A DNA stretch of 62,500 nucleotides from Nemertoderma westbladi (GCA_032718475.1 JAUCBJ010003479.1:1-62500), one strand, 5' to 3'; counted from the first letter of the stretch, positions 42,682-55,600 are shown. Numbers and translations: made by a program. The notes: generated by a model not told the origin, from the sequence alone.

Positions 42682-44495
42682 TTAGAAAAGACAAATTTTT
42701 TTTAATGCGAGTGAGAAACTATTTTTGGATTTTTTGGAACGGATGTCGAGTGGCAACGAGTTCCAAACGACTGGACCTCGAAAACTCACGGATCGTTGGG
42801 AATAACTAAGGTGAAAAAGGGGAAGAGTGAAATCAACACGTACAGAAGAACGAGTATGGTAGTTGTGAGTAGCCGATCGTTTGGTGAAAAGTTTACCTAG
42901 AGAGGAAGAAGGGCTTATTGTTTCTTTGTTAATATCATACATGAAGGTTGCAACGGTATCTGTTTGTTTAAGAACATTTAAAGGGAAAACATGGCGCAGT
43001 TTGTAAAAAATTTCGGAAGATTTGGATATTTTCTTAGTAATGTACAGTAATTAATGTGGGTTTTCCAGTTTAATTTTGAATCGACCCATATTCCGAGTAA
43101 TGTTGTACTATCGGTTAAATTAATGAGAGTGTTATTGATTTTTATTTGCGGTATGGTACTATCGCCGTTCATTGGTGCTGTTTGTGAATAGGGTATATTC
43201 AATTTTTTTTAGATTCAGCAGACGTTAACCAGTTATATAAATTTGAAAGTTCATGGTTTGAGCTGTTGAGTAAAATGTTGATATCAGGATGTGAATTTAA
43301 AACAGTGTTGTATCATCAACAAAAAGTGTAGTGAGTAAGTTGGTAACATTGGGTAGGTCGTTGATGAAAATGAGGAAGAGAGTCGGGGACAAAACCGAGC
43401 CTTGAGGTACGCCGTAACATAGTGGAAGGAGGGAACAGTGGATACCCTCAACTGAAACGAATTGGTTACGATTGGCTAAAAAGCTTGCAAAAAGTTTTAG
43501 GGGTGTGCCTCGGACACCATAGGCCTCAATTTTCCTAATTAGAATCTTGTAGGCAATGGTGTCGAAAGCTTTTTTTAAATTTATGTAAACAGCACAAGTC
43601 GAATGGTGGAAGTCAAACATAGCGTGAATCTGTTCAGTATTAGTGAGTAGAGCATGGGAAGTAGAAATTTTCGGACAGCATAAAGTTCTGTGATGTAGTG
43701 AGAATATTGTATTTGGTTAGGTAAGGCCTTAATTAATTGATAATTGAGTATCTGTTCTAGAATTTTACTGAGGAAAGGGAGCAGGGAAATGGAGCGGTAA
43801 TTATTGGGATCGTTTGGGTCATCAGACTTGTAAATTGGGATGACTTTTGCAGTTTTAAGAGAGTCTGGAAAAAAGCCACTTGAAATAGATACATTAAATA
43901 AGTAGCACAAATGATGAGAAAGCGGTTCAGCGGCCAGTTTGATAAGTGAAGGAGGGAATGGATCGTTGGAGCTGCTATTTGGTTTGAGTTGAAGAATTTT
44001 ATATTGCACTTCGACTGGAGATGTTTCGGATAGAGAAAGAGAATTGGGGCGAGTGTGGGATATGTGGCGGAGTGGAGAAGATCTAGGTCCTGATGGTAGA
44101 GTACTTTGTAATTTGGGTCCAATAGTAGCAAAATTTTGATTGAATGTTTCGGCAATTTCTTTTGGATCGGAAATAATTTGAGATTGGGCATTAGTTTTAA
44201 TTATCAGTTTTTTTGGGGGATAATTTCTCAGAAGTTTTATGAAGTATTGAGTTAATAACAGTCCATGTTTTGCGAATATAGTTGGAATTACATTCGAATT
44301 GATTAGAATAATAACTTTTTTCAGCTGTCCTAAGAATAGATGTTAAGCGATTGCGATAAGAATTGAACAACAAGCGATCAGTTTCAGTTCTTGTTTTTAC
44401 GTATCTATGGTACAATTTTTCTTTAGTGCGTTTTGCTTTGAGCAAGTTATCAGTTATCCATGGATTGTTCGGGCGAGTTTTATGTGTGTAAGTTT
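42682..44495 (-). pseudogene. LINE reverse transcriptase remnant, 5'-truncated, frameshifted
   Basis: Read from 44495 downward. A pre-RT segment (NNPWIT, then RTKEKLYHR and KTWTVINSIL) is followed by RT motifs KVIPIYKSDDPNDPNNYRSI, YINLKKAFDTI, GVPQGSVLSPTLFLIFIND and the active-site LFVDDTTLF, then LLGIWVDSKLNWKTHI, and a C-terminal block (HNYHTRSS, then RGPVVWNSLPLDIRS) ending at 42682. These pieces lie in different frames with at least three frameshifts. No endonuclease is present. Style is jockey/CR1-like. The AT-rich stretch at 42600-42681 is probably its 3' UTR. Confidence 0.9.
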
Positions 44496-45240
44496 TCGAG
44501 GGTAGGTGGGTCTATAAAACTTACAAAAATTTGCGGGCCCCTTTCCTGGCCGGGCCCTGACGCCTTGTAAGCCTAGGCCCTAAGGCGGTCCTGCATTCAT
44601 ATTGGGATCCCCAATCCTGGAGTGATCACTCGAAACATTGAATCCTTCACTATCATTGAAAGAAGGCGATTCACTTTCCTGTAAACGGTCTGTGAGATAT
44701 CGACGTAACTCTGACAACAATTGCCTTCTTCGATCCTGATAAAACATTGGACATTCCAAAAATGGGCCTATTCAAATAATCGTTATACATATGTTTTATA
44801 CATGGGTTATACATAATTATACAATACAGTTTGTTGTACATGTATGTTAAGCAGTCACAGCCACAGACACATCTTGCAGACACATGAAATACCAAAGTGC
44901 ACGTCAAAAAACTGGTACTACAGTATAATATTATATTTTTATCATAGATATTATCTATAAATAAGCTCGTAACTACAGTGATGTTCTTCATGAAGTTGGG
45001 AGGTTGTACAGTAGTAAGTGCACGTACATGGTTTCTGCACCAGATGTATGAACCGTTGTCTGCGTAATGTTTACATCCGTTTGGTTTCACTTTACTTTTA
45101 CTACCCCAAATAATCATGGGACAAGACAAGAACACTGAAATATTGTCCTAAGTGGTAAGTTATGTCGGTACAGAAATTCACGACAATTTAGTAACGGATG
45201 TAGTAGAAACCAATGAGCAATCAGATCTATTTTTAGTAAC
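44496..45240. other. Intergenic DNA, no supported gene
   Basis: A GC-rich patch (44530-44600) borders the truncated LINE. The 154-codon minus-strand ORF at 44671-45135 is Cys/Tyr-rich with no recognisable domain and is not called. Confidence 0.4.
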
Positions 45241-45475
45241 ACCAAAACATATTAATTCCTTTTTTGAATGCTAAAACATATTAATTTATTTTTTCGACGC
45301 TAAAACGTATTAATTATTATTTTCGATGTTAAAACATATTAATTATTATTTTCGATGTTAAAACATATTAATTATTATTTTCGATGTTAATTATATTAAT
45401 TATTATTTTCGATGTTAAAACATATTAATTCCCTTTTTCGATGCTAAAACATATTAATTTTATTTTTGAATATAA
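45241..45475. repeat. 29-bp tandem repeat
   Basis: Unit GATGTTAAAACATATTAATT plus ATTATTTTC, about eight copies, with outer units diverged (CGCTAAAACGTATT). Confidence 0.85.
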
Positions 45476-45499
45476 TAATTTCAATAACACAATTTTAAA

Positions 45500-45772
45500 T
45501 CACAAAAAAATTAATTGGCCACAAATCACCAGGGCGTAGTATTCGGTAACGAAGCTATACTGTAGGCCTACATGTATATTGAACACATCCAGTGCAGCGT
45601 CGCCTAACAAGTTCAACAAAACAGCTTTCCGTATGGGTGCATCGTCAGTATTAAACCCAGAAGCTATGAAGTAAATTTCAACCTTCTGTCGCCACATCTC
45701 AAACTCCTTTGCTTTATCCACGGCCGAAATATTCAGGGCGGGGAGAATATTTAATGAGCGCTTTGTCGCCAT
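45500..45772 (-). pseudogene. Retroelement gag N-terminal fragment
   Basis: The 90-codon frame begins MATKRSLNILPALNIS and has an EFEMWRQKVEIYFIASG motif followed by IRKAVLLNLLGDAALDVFN. This is the pattern of the N-terminal gag domain of animal Ty3/Gypsy-type elements (a tryptophan-containing helix, a Y..A.G turn, then LL...G..A..V). Only this piece is present, with a minisatellite immediately upstream. A domesticated gene exon is possible but nothing supports it. Confidence 0.5.
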
Positions 45773-45794
45773 TCAGTAATCAAATCGGTAGGTG

Positions 45795-46795
45795 CTAAAA
45801 TGCACAATGAGCAACAATGAGCAACAATGAGCAACAACGAGCAACAATGAGCAACAACGAGTAACAATGAGCAACAACGAGCAATAATGAGCAACAACGA
45901 GCAACAATGAGCAACAACGAGTAACAATGAGCAACAACGAGCAATAATAAAGTAAACAACGAGTAACAATGAGTAACAATGAGCAACAACGAGCAATAAT
46001 GAGCAACAACGAGCAACAAGGAGCAACAACGAGTAACAATGAGCAACAACGAGCAATAATAAAGTAAACAACGAGTAACAATGAGTAACAATGAGCAACA
46101 ACGAGCAATAATGAGCAACAACGAGCAACAATGAGCAACAACGAGTAACAATGAGCAACAACGAGCAATAATAAAGTAAACAACGAGTAACAATGAGTAA
46201 CAATGAGCAACAACGATCAACAACGACCAATAATGAGGAACAACGAGCAACAATGGGCAAGTACGAGCAACAACGAGCAACAATGAGCAATTACGAGCAA
46301 CAATCAGCAACAACGAGCAAGAATGAGCAACAACGACCAACAATGAGTAACAATGAGCAACAACGATCAACAATGAGCAACAATAAGCAACAATGCGGAA
46401 CAACGAACAACAACGAGCAACAACGATCAACAACGACCAATAATGAGGAACAACGAGCAACAATGGGCAAGTACGAGCAACAACGAGCAACAATGAGCAA
46501 TTACGAGCAACAATCAGCAACAACGAGCAAGAATGAGCAACAACGACCAACAATGAGGAACAACGAGCAACAATTAACAACAACGAGCAATAATAAAGTA
46601 CAACAACGAGCAACAATGAGCAACAACGAGCACCAATGTGCAACATAATGAGCAACAACGAGCACCAATGTGTGCAACAACGAGCAACAATGAACAATAA
46701 CGAGCAACAATGAGCAATAACGAGCAATAATAAAGTACAACAACGAGCAATAACGAGCAATAATAAAGTACAACAACGAGCAACAATGATACTTA
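45795..46795. repeat. 10-bp minisatellite (GAGCAACAAC/T) with a 112-bp higher-order unit
   Basis: Built of GAGCAACAAT/C units. The marker GCAATAATAAAG recurs at 45941, 46053 and 46165, giving 112 bp. It yields long spurious ORFs on both strands (Asn/Gln-rich on plus; Cys/Leu/Val-rich on minus). Confidence 0.95.
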
Positions 46796-46839
46796 TGCAG
46801 TATAATGTATCCCAGTAACCCCGAAGATATATGTAGGAT

Positions 46840-46879
46840 ACTAGAAAGCCTGTGGCCCTTCGGGCCACAGCTTTCTAGT
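46840..46879. other. Stable hairpin with a C(TTCG)G tetraloop
   Basis: ACTAGAAAGC, one unpaired C, TGTGGCC, then CTTCGG, then GGCCACA and GCTTTCTAGT. About 17 paired bases with one bulge, closed by a UUCG tetraloop. It lies at the junction of the minisatellite and the following satellite. No function known. Confidence 0.7.
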
Positions 46880-47029
46880 GCACGTGCAGAGGATATATGA
46901 ATATGTGTGGAGAAATGTGTCGCAGATTGGAGAACTACAACAAAACAGACACCATCATAAAATAAAACACCACACCATAGGAGATAACTGTCTAGTTTCA
47001 ACTTTAGCTTCGGCTTATTCTTATTGTAA

Positions 47030-48010
47030 ATAACCTAATTTCGAGAAAATGATCACTTTCGGAAAATTTACCCTCTACCTGCAGACTGCGTGAAATGCAG
47101 ATGGCGCTGCAGTTCTGTAAAGATGGAGTTTATGGTAAAGTGAAGTAAGATGCCTGCTTGTCAGTTTTCAGCTTAAACAGATGTAAATAACAAAATTTCG
47201 AGAAAAAGTTCACTTTGAGACATTTCGCCCTCTAGCTGAAGACTGGGGAACTATAGACGACTCAGCGACTCCGGAAAGATTGAGCCTATGCTGTAGTAGA
47301 TACCTACCAAGGTTCAGCTGAAAAGGATTAAAAACAACCAAATGAGATCAGGTTTCACTACCAGACAATTTGCCCTCTAGCGGTAGACGGGGGATCTGTA
47401 GACGACTCTTAAGACTCCATAAAGTTACAGCCTATGCTGTAATAGATGCCTACCAAGTTTCAGTCTAAACGGATAGTAAATAACAAAGTTGGAGAAGATG
47501 TTCACTTTCAGACATTTCGCCCTCTAGCTGAAGGCTGGGGAATTATAGACGACTCAGCGACTCCGTAAAGATTGAGCCTATGCTGTAGTAGATACCTACC
47601 AAGTTTCAGCTGAAAAGAATTAAAAACAACGAAATGAGATCAGGTTTTCACTATCAGACAATTCGCCCTCTAGCGGCAGACAGGGGAACCGTATACGACT
47701 CTAAGACTCCAAAAAGATATAGCCTATGCTGTAATATATACCTACCAAGTACCAATCTAAACGGATTGTAAATAACGAAGTTGGAGAAGGTGGTCACTTT
47801 CAGTGATTTCACCCTCTAGCGGCAGATTGGAGAAATGCAGATTTATCTGCGTCTCTGTAAAAATGCAGCCTTTGCTAAATTAGACAAAAACCTGCAAAGT
47901 TTTATCTTAAACGGATTGTAAATAACAAAGTTAGAGAAGATTTTCACTTAAGGAAATTCACCCTCTAGCGGCAGATGGCGGAATTTCAGACGGCTCTGAA
48001 TATTACGTTG
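47030..48010. repeat. Satellite with a period of about 147 bp, seven units
   Basis: Each unit has TTCGCCCTCTAGCNGNAGAC or a close variant (near 47070, 47228, 47374, 47520, 47666, 47811 and 47960), followed by a TACCAAGTTTCAGCTNAAA word. Same family as 61540-62500. Units are substantially diverged from each other. Confidence 0.85.
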
Positions 48011-48972
48011 CAACGAGTTAGGGTGAGACCTTTCTAACGAGCTGTAGCAATTTACATACAAATTTACATACAAACTGAGCAGATTTATATATATGAGATA
48101 AATAAATTCCTAATCAAGAACTTAATAAAAAATGCTTCCATACCCGCAATGTCATAACAAGTTCCAGTTCGTTGCGTTCCTTGGAAACTGTGCCTGGAAG
48201 CACACACCCGCCAAGCCAATCGCAATCGGGAATTTAAGCGGGATGACGCGAGCGAGAAATTAAAGTTGCAATTGTTCCAATAGGTTTAGTTGAAATTGTG
48301 GCCCCTACTTGTTACATGTAATTATAAATTTTAGTTAATTTCATACTTTTCATATAATAAAACTTACAATATAATTATGTTGTGAATTACTTTGCAGTAA
48401 TTTGTTGCGGCATATTATACTATGTACTGTATTATCATGTAATCAATAATTCATCAATTTTTAATAATAGTTATTTTTAGTTAATTATGTAATTTATAAG
48501 TATAGGCCTAAGTAATATTTAATTAATCGATCATTTTTTAGTAAGTTTTTTTATGTCAAATTATTAAGCAATTATTATATTACAGTGCATATTTTTAGGA
48601 ATTGTGGCATTTTGTACAATAATAAATCAATTTGCAGTTAGTGACAATCATTAATAGTTAATTAGCAGTTTTAGTTAATTAGGTAATTATATGCAATATT
48701 ACAGTGCAATATATGCCAATCAAGATTTGTTATTTACTACTATTACGTTAATAAATAAACTTTCGAATAATTAGATTTCTGAAGAAGGGCATAGAGGAAT
48801 CAACACACTTTGAAAAGGACTGGTTTGCCATGGGCTGGGCAGGGCATACTGCTGTATCTGTACTGTAGCTGAATCAACAGACTTTTGTAAAAAGTATAAA
48901 TGGTTCGCCACGGGGGCATAGGGGAATCTACCAAAAAATTTCTTACCACTGTGCCTCAAATGTGATATTACC
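48011..48972. other. Intergenic DNA, no gene seen
   Basis: A more GC-rich patch at 48130-48260 (ATGCTTCCATACCCGC to GGATGACGCGAGCGAG) lies in otherwise AT-rich sequence. No coding frame was recognised. Confidence 0.4.
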
Positions 48973-49241
48973 CTACCATTTGTTATAGTAGTTTGTTTAT
49001 TCCAATTTTTATGATGTGAAGGATATATACTGTACCTCTACTTAAAGTAACATGCATGGTTGCCTTTATGAGAGCACAATAATGAATGCCTAAATCCAAC
49101 AATTAATTAAAATGTTGGCACAAACTTATTGACGTAAAAAATAATTGTTGAAATAGTCCGCCCCAGGGCTTATTGGAACGTGAGGGGAACACGTCCCATG
49201 GGATAGGAGGGCCGCTGCATACACATCAAGAGGTTGATGGT
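48973..49241. repeat. Dispersed repeat, copy 2
   Basis: Partner of 38611-38886, followed by a degenerate partial unit to about 49380. It ends about 240 bp upstream of the TATA box of the Ly6-like gene, so it may contribute to its upstream region. Confidence 0.85.
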
Positions 49242-49483
49242 GAGTGAGTGCATAATGGATACGTCTTCTCTAACAATCCAATTATAATGTTGGCACAAAG
49301 TTATTGACGTAAAATAATTATTACTATAGTCATTATTACAGTATTAGGCTTATTTGAACGTGAGAGGAACCCATCCAACCAATAGGCCGAGGACAACACA
49401 CCTAAATCTTAACTCAACATTCTAAATGTCATATAGTCGTCAGGTGTGCGAAAACAAAACAACTTGGTCGTTAAGGTGATTGG

Positions 49484-49489
49484 TATAAA
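49484..49489 (+). promoter_or_regulatory. Candidate TATA box of the Ly6-like gene
   Basis: TGGTATAAAGG, 144 bp upstream of the start codon. A transcription start would be expected near 49515. Confidence 0.45.
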
Positions 49490-49521
49490 GGTCGAACTTG
49501 CACTAACAAAACATACCCAAC

Positions 49522-49560
49522 ATGAAAACAATTATTACCACATTAGGGTTCATTATTTAA
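49522..49560 (+). CDS. Possible upstream ORF (12 codons)
   Basis: ATG at 49522 to TAA at 49558-49560, in the presumed 5' UTR. It could dampen translation of the main ORF if the transcript starts upstream of it. Confidence 0.25.
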   Translation: MKTIITTLGFII

Positions 49561-49627
49561 ATTTAAATCAAACAAATTCACTTCATTAAATTTTTCCTTC
49601 AACTAACAGACGAACAAATTCACCGCA

Positions 49628-49670
49628 ATGCTTCTCCATGCTATCATCTTGATCGGCCTCATCAACAGTG
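49628..49670 (+). CDS. Ly6-like gene, exon 1 (signal peptide)
   Basis: ATG in the context ACCGCAATGC, 14 codons plus one base, donor GTAAGT at 49671. Confidence 0.8.
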
Positions 49671-52600
49671 GTAAGTTAATTTCATTATTAATTAGACTTA
49701 CGAATACCGAGTATTAGTGTTATCTTCTAATGTTCCTAATAGTGGAACTTTTCTATCCAGTCATCTTTTAAACTTTTGGGCGCATTTTAAAGAGGCCAGA
49801 CGAAGAATTCATTCTGAAAATTCTCTCCCCCCATCCCAAATCATTTTTCGGACTGTAATTCAAGGCGGCGGTGTTCAATTAAACCTATCAAAGCATTTAC
49901 CTCTGAATTTGATTACAATTCCGTTGCTATGGTGAGGGGTAAAATGAAAAAATGACATGTTACTTTAAATTGACTTTGTATTTACTACAGTATATTTATT
50001 TTCTTTATTTATATTTATTTTTATATTTACATCAATCTGTAATATGTAATATAATATATTGATAACATACTATTAATTCTGCAAGTTAATAATTCGGAAT
50101 GTACAAATTGGGTAAACACAAGTAGTAGGCCCTATTGCTCCCTGATTGGAGACTTTCGCTCATTAACAGGTATCGATATAAATATGTGAATGTGATAGAG
50201 TCACCGGAATTGGTACCCCGGTAATAACTATATTGATAACAAATTGCAATATATTGCATTTTATTATCACTCGTTGTTTATATTCTAGTTTTATTGCAAT
50301 ATTTGATTCAATCCGTTTCTGTGTTCCCCTAAATACTCGCTGTAATAATACCCTTTATTTGAAAATGGCTCTTTTTCTCACCAATATTTTTAAAATTGAG
50401 TGAATTAATTTAACTTCTTTTCACTAATTTCCAGAAAATTAGTTAAAAAAGTCTTTTTTCAACTAATTTATGACTTTTTTTTAACTAATGTTTTACTTTT
50501 TTTTAACTAATTTTTATTTTTTTAACTAATTTTTACTTGTTTTAACTAATTTTTACTTTCTTTAACTAATTTTTTTTTATTCAATGAACTATTTACTACA
50601 CAATATAATCAAATTGATACATATTTTCATATAATTGAATAAGTTCCTGCTACATAATGATTATATAATGTAGACCGAGGCTTGTCGGGTAGCTTACTGT
50701 ACAGCTACTGTAGCTACAGTATATGTATTTATTTGAGATTCCGTATTAAAATATAGTAAATATTATTTGATAACGCTGGTAATATTTTTTTTCAAATAAA
50801 ACAATATATTCGAAATAAAAACGTAAAGGAAAACACTATTTTCCACTTATTTTCATAAGCGAAATTCAGATATTCTGCCCTCTATATTTTCCACTCGTTG
50901 GCATTTTCGTAGGCTTCGCTCGTGCTAAAAACCTGCCAACTCTTATAAAACTCAACCACTCGGACAGAATATTTGAATTTCGCTAAATTGAAAATGAAAG
51001 AAAAAAAGCGGTGTTTTCCGCTTACTTTTTTTTTTATCGAATAATAAATAGTCCTTTCTTTCTGGTACCTCTGTCAGTGAGAGACCTTGAACTACATTTG
51101 TTATATTTTAATCATCCCCACCCAACCTTACCTATAATGTTAATTAATTACATATATATTAATTATGCTATCTTTATAATTTAACTACTTTAGGCCTGGG
51201 ACTTAAATGTTACCAAGGGGAAACATATTGCACAAAATGCGATTTGGATCAGTGTTGGAAAGATTGGACTACGGCAATATCTAAAGCTACAGCTGTGAAA
51301 TCCACTGAATGCCCTTCAGGACAAACTGACACCAAGCATTGTTATGTAAGTATTGCAATAAGCGTACACGTTACAGTATTGTGATGTACACGACCAGCAT
51401 AAATCATTCCAGAATATCAAACTATATTCTTTTGATTTCATCATAATCATTTGATTGATGCATTTGTTTTAATCAATTAAACTGATTAGTAAAATTGCAC
51501 AATTGTACAAGGGTAAGTAAGCATTAAATAAAAAGGAATCAAAGCACTGATACAATATATTATATGGACTAGGGTAGCTGTTAGAATCTGAGTACACGAA
51601 AGCGAGCCATGGTAGTAGGTGGGTGGTGATGTGTGACATGTCATTTTCATTTTACATTATAGAATTCCATGATACGGGCGCGTTTTTTTTGATGTTAGTG
51701 ATTTTTAGTCGGAAGCAGTTCTGTATGAAGTTTGCATTATGGAAATCATTCTGTGAGGGGCTGGCAGTGCAGATACGTTCAGTGATGGATGTAGTTCTGT
51801 ATTTGAAGTTTATAATTGAACGTAGCTGTGGCAGGGGGTATGTGGCCAGTGCTCTGTGAAATCCACTTGAAATTCCCTTACGTAAGTGGGAGATACCCAT
51901 GTTGAGTTGTGAGGCAATGCGGAAAGGTAACTGTAGCTCGAGACAGGGGCAATCAAGTGTTCTAACAATAGCAACTCCGATAGGCAATGATCGATAATGG
52001 TGGGGTACCAGAGAGTAGATATAGTGTATTATTCTCCAAATAGTTCCCAAGAAGTAAGAGCCGCGTTGCACCTTGCGGTGGTAGGCGTCGAGTTTGTCGA
52101 TATCCTTTCGGCGTAGGGATCCAATAGTCAGAGTTAATCTGTACTATAACAGGGACGGCGAGTGTGTTCCACATCTAATTAAAATATATTAATTTAAACA
52201 CATCACATTAAAAGTTGCGCTTTATCCAACCCTGGCCGTTCCGTTCCTACGTGTACTACAACATCCATTTTTGGCTTATACTCGTAGCGTAAACCATCCC
52301 CTCATCCTCTCTCCCGCCGTATAAACCATATTATCTACGTTTGTATAACCATTCTAGCTCCCTTTGTATAACCATTCTCTCCCTTTGTATAACCATTCTC
52401 TCCCTTTGTATAACCATTATCTCCCTTTGTATAACCATTCTCTCCCTTTGTATAACCATTATCTCCCTTTGTATAACCATTCTCTCCCTTTGTATAACCA
52501 TTATCTCCCTTTGTATAACCATTCTCTCCTTTTGTATAACCATTCTCTCCCTTTGTATAACCATTCTCTCCTTTTGTATAACCATTCTCTCCTTTTGTAT

Positions 52601-55600
52601 AACCATTCTCTCCCTTTGTATAACCATTCTCTCCTTTTGTATAACCATTCTCTCCCTTTGTATAACCATTCTCTCCCTTTGTATAACCATTATCTCCCTT
52701 TGTATAACCATTCTCTCCTTTTGTATAACCATTCTCTCCCTTTGTATAACCATTCTCTCCTTTTGTATAACCATTCTCTCCTTTTGTATAACCATTCTCT
52801 CCCTTTGTATAACCATTCTCTCCTTTTGTATAACCATTCTCTCCCTTTGTATAACCATTCTCTCCCTTTGTATAACCATTATCTCCCTTTGTATAACCAT
52901 TCTCTCCCTTTGTATAACCATTATCTCCCTTTGTATAACCATTCTCTCCTTTTGTATAACCATTCTCTCCCTTTGTATAACCATTCTCTCCTTTTGTATA
53001 ACCATTATCTCCCTTTGTATAACCATTCTCTCCCTTTGTATAACCATTATCTCCCTTTGTATAACCATTCTCTCCCTTTGTATAACCATTCTCTCCCTTT
53101 GTATAACCATTATCTCCCTTTGTATAACCATTCTCTCCTTTTGTATAACCATTCTCTCCCTTTGTATAACCATTCTCTCCCTTTGTATAACCATTATCTC
53201 CCTTTGTATAACCATTATCTCCCTTTGTATAACCATTATCTCCCTTTGTATAACCATTCTCTCCTTTTGTATATCCATTATCTTCCTTTGTATAACCATT
53301 CTCTCCTTTTGTATAACCATTCTCTCCCTTTGTATAACCATTCTCTCCTTTTGTATAACCATTCTCTCCCTTTGTATAACCATTATCTCCCTTTGTATAA
53401 CCATTCTCTCCCTTTGTATAACCATTCTCTCCCTTTGTATAACCATTCTCTCCCTTTGTATAACCATTATCTCCCTTTGTATAACCATTCTCTCCTTTTG
53501 TATAACCATTCTCTCCCTTTGTATAACCATTCTCTCCCTTTGTATAACCATTCTCTCCCTTTGTATAACCATTCTCTCCCTTTGTATAACCATTATCTCC
53601 CTTTGTATAACCATTCTCTCCTTTTGTATAACCATTCTCTCCCTTTGTATAACCATTCTCTCCCTTTGTATAACCATTATCTCCCTTTGTATAACCATTA
53701 TCTCCCTTTGTATAACCATTCTCTCCCTTTGTATAACCATTATCTCCCTTTGTATAACCATTCTCTCCTTTTGTATAACCATTCTCTCCCTTTGTATAAC
53801 CATTCTCTCCTTTTGTATAACCATTATCTCCCTTTGTATAACCATTATCTCCTTTTGTATAACCATTCTCTCCTTTTGTATAACCATTCTCTCCCTTTGT
53901 ATAACCATTCTCTCCTTTTGTATAACCATTATCTCCCTTTGTATAACCATTCTCTCCTTTGTATAACCATTCTCTCCTTTTGTATAACCATTATCTCCCT
54001 TTGTATAACCATTCTCTCCTTTGTATAACCATTATCTCCCTTTGTATAACCATTCTCTCCCTTTGTATAACCATTCTCTCCTTTTGTATAACCATTATCT
54101 CCCTTTGTATAACCATTATCTCCCTTTGTATAACCATTATCTCCCTTTGTATAACCATTCTCTCCCTTTGTATAACCATTATCTCCCTTTGTATAACCAT
54201 TCTCTCCCTTTGTATAACCATTCTCTCCCTTTGTATAACCATTCTCTCCCTTTGTATAACCATTCTCTCCCTTTGTATAACCATTATCTCCCTTTGTATA
54301 ACCATTCTCTCCTTTTGTATAACCATTCTCTCCCTTTGTATAACCATTCTCTCCTTTTGTATAACCATTATCTCCCTTTGTATAACCATTATCTCCTTTT
54401 GTATAACCATTCTCTCCTTTTGTATAACCATTCTCTCCCTTTGTATAACCATTCTCTCCTTTTGTATAACCATTATCTCCCTTTGTATAACCATTCTCTC
54501 CCTTTGTATAACCATTCTCTCCCTTTGTATAACCATTCTCTCCTTTTGTATAACCATTCTCTCCCTTTGTATACCCATTCTCTCCCTTTGTATAACCATT
54601 CTCTCCCTTTGTATAACCATTCCCTCCCTTTGTATAACCATTCTCTCCCTTTGTATAACCATTCTCTCCCTTTGTATAACCATTATCTCCCTTTGTATAA
54701 CCATTATCTCCCTTTGTATAACCATTATCTCCCTTTGTATAACCATTCTCTCCTTTTGTATAACCATTCTCTCCCTTTGTATAACCATTCTCTCCCTTTG
54801 TATACCCATTCTCTCCCTTTGTATAACCATTCTCTCCCTTTGTATACCCATTCTCTCCCTTTGTATAACCATTCTCTCCCTTTGTATAACCATTATCTCC
54901 CTTTGTATACCCATTCTCTCCCTTTGTATAACCATTCTCTCCCTTTGTATACCCATTCTCTCCCTTTGTATAACCATTCTCTCCCTTTGTATAACCATTA
55001 TCTCCCTTTGTATACCCATTCTCTCCCTTTGTATAACCATTCTCTCCCTTTGTATAACCATTCTCTCCCTTTGTATACCCATTCTCTCCCTTTGTATACC
55101 CATTCTCTCCATTTGTATAACCATTCTCTCTCTTTGTATAACCATTATCTCCCTTTGTATACCCATTCTCTCCCTTTGTATAACCATTCTCTCCCTTTGT
55201 ATACCCATTCTCTCCTTTTGTATAACCATTCTCTCCTTTTGTATAACCATTCTCTCCTTTGTATAACCATTCTCTCCCTTTGTATAACCATTCTCTCCCT
55301 TTGTATAACCATTCTCTCCCTTTGTATAACCATTCTCTCCAGCCGTATAAACCATTATCTCCCGCCGTATAAACCATTATCTCCCGCCATATATATAAAT
55401 ATATAATTTATTCATGTGTTATTGTTATAGGCGGGTGTAGCTCTCAAAGCGTTACACGAAGGAGGCGATTTTAAGATCTTGGGAGGATGCGCTAGTCGTC
55501 CCAAACTGGATATGATGGACACGACGGATACAGCTAAAGGTGGTCTGGGCAAAAGCCAGCCAGCAATAGCTAATACTGACGCCTGTACCGCGAATGGTGA

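Noticed and set aside
44671-45135. 154-codon minus-strand ORF
   Set aside because: No recognisable domain, low-complexity Cys/Tyr-rich composition, next to repeat debris.
45773-46868. ORFs of 146-357 codons over the 10-bp array
   Set aside because: Repeat artefacts in both orientations.
52331-55406. Long ORFs of 435-554 codons on both strands
   Set aside because: They are translations of a 21-bp minisatellite with no stops; no composition or motif of a real protein.
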